Positions 5,487-8,431 of a stretch of DNA of 8,431 nucleotides are shown piece by piece (position 1 is the first letter of the stretch; each line of letters opens with the position of its first letter). The DNA comes from Planctomycetes bacterium RIFOXYC2_FULL_41_27. Its GTDB lineage: Bacteria; Planctomycetota; Brocadiia; Brocadiales; Brocadiaceae. The stretch spans positions 1 through 8,431 of the forward strand of contig MHZD01000187.1 in assembly GCA_001828645.1 (NCBI GenBank), given 5' to 3'. The notes beneath the pieces are model-generated. The model worked only from the letters and a program-made list of their open reading frames with translations. It did no database searches and was not told the origin of the DNA. Both the position numbers and the translations under genes were made by a program.

Positions 5487-6218
5487 CTATTTAATTTCCC
5501 AGGCCGGAGGGTGAACTGTACTTTTGATTTTATCAATAGCGTCCTGTACGGCCTTGATCACAGCCTTTGTAGAAATAGTAGCGCCTGTGATGGCCACAAT
5601 CTTTTCAGCGTCTTTTACCTTCGATACAACAAGTTGATTGTAGGTTTTCCGTTTAAATTGATCCTGAAACCATGGTTGAGCCTTGTTTTTTGCTTTCTTT
5701 GATAACCCAAATTTTTTAATTCTTTCAGGCTCCTTGAGGAGCGGTAATTCCCAGGATTCATCGCTAGCCCAGTCAATTGATTTCAATTCCCTGCCATAGA
5801 TGAGACTCCATAAGGTGGTGGTGCTTTCGATCTCGGTCATCTTTGTTCCAAGACCGGGAGTTTCATTTTGTGCAAGGATATTGATTCCAAGTATCTTTTC
5901 GAGATTGGGATCAATTCCCACCATGACTTTAATCTTGCTTGAATATCCCTGAGACTCTCCGCTGGCTGCATAACCAACAAGTTGACCTCCCTTGTTCAAA
6001 CCCTTATAGACACGATCCTGGTCAGGGTTATTCGTCTGTGAGATTTCCACCGGGAGCCCTTCCAAACCGGGAAGCACCATATACAAAGCCTCTGTGCGAA
6101 CGGCTAATTCTTTCTTTTTGATCGTGCCTTTCGTGAGCATAAAAGTCGACGATACGCCTATAGAGGCCAGAAGCGAAACGATAGTCAGGATAATCGTGTA
6201 TTTCGCCTTCTTTTGCAT
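5487..6218 (-). CDS. rnfG: Rnf electron transport complex subunit G (membrane-anchored flavoprotein)
   Basis: The 243-residue product is RnfG, which carries a covalently bound FMN on the outer face of the membrane in the Rnf ferredoxin:NAD+ oxidoreductase. A single hydrophobic helix occupies residues 7-28 after a Lys-rich start (MQKKAK), as expected for an N-in anchor. The extracytoplasmic FMN-binding domain shows NETPGLGTKM (118-127) and the flavinylation motif ITGATIS (210-216); by comparison with NqrC/RnfG the FMN would be attached at the last position, here Ser216 instead of the more usual Thr. The frame extends upstream to a TTG at 6272, but that would overlap rnfD by 53 bases; the ATG at 6218 lies one base after the rnfD stop, follows a purine-rich stretch and puts the anchor at the N-terminus, so it is chosen. 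scpB follows after 28 bases. Confidence 0.92.
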   Translation of the reverse strand: MQKKAKYTIILTIVSLLASIGVSSTFMLTKGTIKKKELAVRTEALYMVLPGLEGLPVEISQTNNPDQDRVYKGLNKGGQLVGYAASGESQGYSSKIKVMVGIDPNLEKILGINILAQNETPGLGTKMTEIESTTTLWSLIYGRELKSIDWASDESWELPLLKEPERIKKFGLSKKAKNKAQPWFQDQFKRKTYNQLVVSKVKDAEKIVAITGATISTKAVIKAVQDAIDKIKSTVHPPAWEIK

Positions 6219-6219
6219 C

Positions 6220-7272
6220 TTAAGCTTTCTTTCCCTTGGTACCGTAAAGTCGCGGTTTTGTGAATCGGTCAATAAGAGGCGTTGCCGTATTCATGAGCAA
6301 TATGGAATAGCATACACCTTCCGGATAACCAGAATAAAAACGAATCAATGCCGTTAGAATACCACAGCCAATAGCAAAAATGATTAATCCCCGTTTTGTT
6401 AGAGGAGAGGTAACCATGTCGGTAGACATAAAGAATGCACCCAGGAATAGTCCTCCTGCAAAGATATGGTAAAAAGGATTCTTAATCCACGGCGTTGCTA
6501 CCTGTGGAGGTAAAATTAAGACCATAACAAAAACCGTAGCGATATAATACGCAGGAGCATACCATTTGATGTGACGTTTGTAAATCAGATACATCCCCCC
6601 CAGCAATAGAGCGATAGCTGAGGTCTCCCCGATACAGCCAGGGATGTTCCCCACAAATAACTGTGCAAGATGGTATGTTTCTGCCCCTGCTTCTTTTGCC
6701 AGTGGTGTTGCCCTTGTTACGGCATCTACCAGTTTACCTTCAGCATCTATCTGTGCTATGTTGTGAATGAGCTTGTGCATTCCGTGTTGAGTTAACGTAC
6801 GCCAATCGGAGTTGATAACTGCTGGATAGGCTACCTGTAAGAAAGCGCGCGCTGCCAGGGCAGGATTCCAGATATTGTTTCCCAACCCGCCAAAAGCGTG
6901 TTTTGCAATGGCGACAGCAAAGAACGAACCCACCACAGGGATATACCAGGGAACACTTGGCGGCAGTGTGTATGCCAATAAAATCCCTGTGACAACGGCG
7001 CTGCCGTCTTTAATGGTGTTTAAAACAGGAAGTTTTCGCAACAGTAAAATAAATACTTCGGTAATAACAGCTGTTATGCAGCTTAAAATAATAACATAAA
7101 GGCAGTAAAATCCAAACGTAAAAACACCGGCAATTCCGGCAGGAATCAAAGAAAGTACCACAGCCCACATAATCGTGGGAATACTCTCCGTATCCCGAAT
7201 ATGAGGGGATGCGCTGACAATTAAAGTGTTGTTACTTTGCGTTTGATTCGACGTGGAAGCTTTTTCTTGCAT
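6220..7272 (-). CDS. rnfD: Rnf electron transport complex subunit D (integral membrane flavoprotein)
   Basis: The 350-residue product is RnfD, a polytopic inner-membrane subunit of the Rnf complex homologous to NqrB. It starts with the family's SPHIRDTESIPTIMW block (22-36) and has about eight to ten hydrophobic helices (for example 37-54, 58-78, 91-103, 110-124, 240-256, 268-283, 296-312). DGSAVVTGILLAYTLPP (89-105) and the GGLGNNIWNPALAARAFL segment (128-145) are strongly conserved in RnfD/NqrB. The covalent FMN site is DAVTRATPL (183-191), with T189 as predicted acceptor; the residue before the acceptor Ala is Arg where Gly is common. TDMVTSPLTKRG (284-295) and YPEGVCYSILLMN (316-328) are further RnfD hallmarks. 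Upstream, rnfC ends 46 bases away; no clear ribosome binding site precedes the ATG, although AGAAGGGA lies about 30 bases before it. Confidence 0.95.
   Translation of the reverse strand: MQEKASTSNQTQSNNTLIVSASPHIRDTESIPTIMWAVVLSLIPAGIAGVFTFGFYCLYVIILSCITAVITEVFILLLRKLPVLNTIKDGSAVVTGILLAYTLPPSVPWYIPVVGSFFAVAIAKHAFGGLGNNIWNPALAARAFLQVAYPAVINSDWRTLTQHGMHKLIHNIAQIDAEGKLVDAVTRATPLAKEAGAETYHLAQLFVGNIPGCIGETSAIALLLGGMYLIYKRHIKWYAPAYYIATVFVMVLILPPQVATPWIKNPFYHIFAGGLFLGAFFMSTDMVTSPLTKRGLIIFAIGCGILTALIRFYSGYPEGVCYSILLMNTATPLIDRFTKPRLYGTKGKKA
6225..6237 (-). promoter_or_regulatory. Ribosome binding site of rnfG inside the end of rnfD
   Basis: On the minus strand the purine-rich AAGGGAAAGAAAG lies 6 bases upstream of the ATG at 6218, within the last codons of rnfD. 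Together with the TAA-G-ATG junction it supports the shorter rnfG start and translational coupling. Confidence 0.45.
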
Positions 7273-7318
7273 ATTTTTAACTACAGATGTTTATACTTAA
7301 TCCCTTCTAAATTTACAT

Positions 7319-8431
7319 CTACACTTTTACCTTTTGTTTGGCGATCTCAGCCTTTGCAAACTTAATGAGATGCACGATGGGTCTTTTCGATGGGCAGATA
7401 TAACTGCAACAACCACATTCCTTACATTCCATAACGTTATTTTCGATTGCCAGATTGAACTCCTTTGCCTCGCACATGATACTCAATTCGCTGGGATTTA
7501 GCCCGTAAGGACAGCTATCAATACAACGACCACATCGGATACATGCGTGCGATTGCCACTGCCGTGCGTCTTTTAACACTAAAATTCCGCCAGTCCCCTT
7601 GACGGTGACGGCCGCATCTATATTGCCCTGTGCAATGCCCATCATGGGACCGCCAAAGATAATTTTATTGATAGCTGCTGTAGCCTTTGCCTCTTCTAAC
7701 AATTGTTTGATTGGTGTCCCCAAACGCACCAAAAAGTTTTGTGGATTTTCTACGCCATTACCGGTAACAGTGACCAACCTCTCGATTAATGGTTTTTTGA
7801 ATTTCACTGCTTCATAGACGGCAAAGACCGTCCCTACATTAATTACAATAGCACCCACCTCTAATGGCAGTTGTGTGGGTTTGAATTCACGGTTTAGTAA
7901 TGCCTTTATGAGTTGATGTTCTGCTCCTTGCGGGTACTTTACTTCCATCAAGTCTATTTTAATCTGAGGTTCATTTGATAAAACATCTTTGAATAGGTTA
8001 TAAACGTCCTCTTTGTTTGCTTCGATGCCGATGTGTGCCCTTTTACATCCAAGGCACTTCATTATAAACTTCAAGCCCTGGATAATTTCATGAGGTTTAT
8101 CCAGCATAAGCCAATAATCACAGGTGAGATAGGGCTCGCATTCGGTGCCGTTCATAACAACCGTGTCAATTACCTTGTCTTTTGGCGGGGTAAGTTTTAC
8201 GTGGGTTGGAAAGGTAGCGCCGCCAAGTCCGACAATTCCAGCCGACTGGATGCGCTGTTTGATTTCGTCAGGTGAGATGTGGTCAATATCGAAATTCTCA
8301 TTCACACCTTTTATCCAAGAATCGTCCTCCGTTCTTTCTATAATGACAGCAGGGGACTTTATTCCTGTGATTGGGTGCGGCCAGGGTGCAACGTCTACAA
8401 CCTTGCCTGAAATCGAGGCGTGCACGTTTGC
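7319..8431 (-). CDS. rnfC: Rnf electron transport complex subunit C (Fe-S/flavin subunit), 5' end missing
   Basis: The visible 370 residues are the C-terminal part of RnfC, the peripheral cytoplasmic subunit that exchanges electrons with NAD(H). The frame is open to the window edge and enters at ANVHASISGKV, which is internal in RnfC; the GTG at 8425 is therefore not the start and roughly 60-80 residues lie outside. Counting from that valine: GIVGLGGATFPTHVKL (63-78) and NGTECEPYL (92-100) are the flavin/nucleotide-binding region shared with NuoF, GGPMMG (258-263) is conserved, and two ferredoxin-like motifs follow, C295-x2-C298-x2-C301-x3-C305-P and C334-x2-C337-x2-C340-x3-C344-P, each expected to bind a [4Fe-4S] cluster. 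The C-terminus is Lys-rich and short, without the long alanine-rich tail of enterobacterial RsxC. rnfD follows after 46 bases. Confidence 0.96.
   Translation of the reverse strand, partial: ANVHASISGKVVDVAPWPHPITGIKSPAVIIERTEDDSWIKGVNENFDIDHISPDEIKQRIQSAGIVGLGGATFPTHVKLTPPKDKVIDTVVMNGTECEPYLTCDYWLMLDKPHEIIQGLKFIMKCLGCKRAHIGIEANKEDVYNLFKDVLSNEPQIKIDLMEVKYPQGAEHQLIKALLNREFKPTQLPLEVGAIVINVGTVFAVYEAVKFKKPLIERLVTVTGNGVENPQNFLVRLGTPIKQLLEEAKATAAINKIIFGGPMMGIAQGNIDAAVTVKGTGGILVLKDARQWQSHACIRCGRCIDSCPYGLNPSELSIMCEAKEFNLAIENNVMECKECGCCSYICPSKRPIVHLIKFAKAEIAKQKVKV

Noticed and set aside
6219..6272. Upstream extension of rnfG to a TTG start (18 extra residues)
   Set aside because: It would overlap rnfD by 53 bases and put a polar stretch before the membrane anchor, whereas an ATG with a purine-rich leader sits one base after the rnfD stop.
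8423..8425. GTG at 8425 as the start of rnfC
   Set aside because: The two codons upstream are open to the window edge, and VHASISGKV is an internal conserved segment of RnfC, so the gene is cut by the window and does not start here.

Overview
The window holds seven protein-coding genes that can be named with good support, plus the first 29 codons of an eighth. All are read on the minus strand, so transcription runs from high to low coordinates. Read that way the order is rnfC (5' end outside the window), rnfD, rnfG, scpB, a 430-base repeat-rich spacer, nfi, a HAD-YvcK fusion gene, pckA, and the start of an Rrf2-type regulator gene that runs off the left edge. I see no tRNA, rRNA, CRISPR array, transposase or intact insertion sequence.

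Organism: a moderately AT-rich bacterium with an Rnf ion-translocating ferredoxin:NAD+ oxidoreductase, which points to an anaerobic or energy-limited lifestyle. The protein style, the short G-rich and GGTTCAATC palindromes, and the gene set would fit an anammox-type planctomycete (Brocadiales). This placement is inference from general resemblance; nothing in the window proves it.

Region by region. 8431-5487: rnfC, rnfD and rnfG, tightly spaced, encode the peripheral Fe-S/flavin subunit, one of the membrane subunits and the membrane-anchored flavoprotein of the Rnf complex. 5458-4931: scpB, the condensin accessory protein, sits 28 bases behind rnfG, where many rnf operons carry rnfE. 4930-4487: non-coding DNA with at least three families of small palindromes or repeats. 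4486-2083: nfi (endonuclease V, repair of deaminated bases) followed after 13 bases by a gene for a single polypeptide joining a HAD-phosphatase-like domain to a YvcK (UDP-GlcNAc-binding, gluconeogenesis/cell-wall factor) domain. The ribosome binding site of the fusion gene overlaps the nfi stop codon. 2082-1827: spacer with a plausible pckA promoter and an inverted repeat. 1826-171: a divergent ATP-type PEP carboxykinase. 170-89: a 41-base near-perfect dyad between pckA and the Rrf2-type gene.

Functional picture: the Rnf subunits link ferredoxin and NAD(H) to an ion gradient. PEP carboxykinase and YvcK both belong to carbon flux at the PEP/gluconeogenesis node, so their adjacency is suggestive but is not evidence of a shared pathway. 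The least ordinary items are the HAD-YvcK fusion, whose HAD part lacks the usual motif III lysine, and the layered repeats between scpB and nfi.
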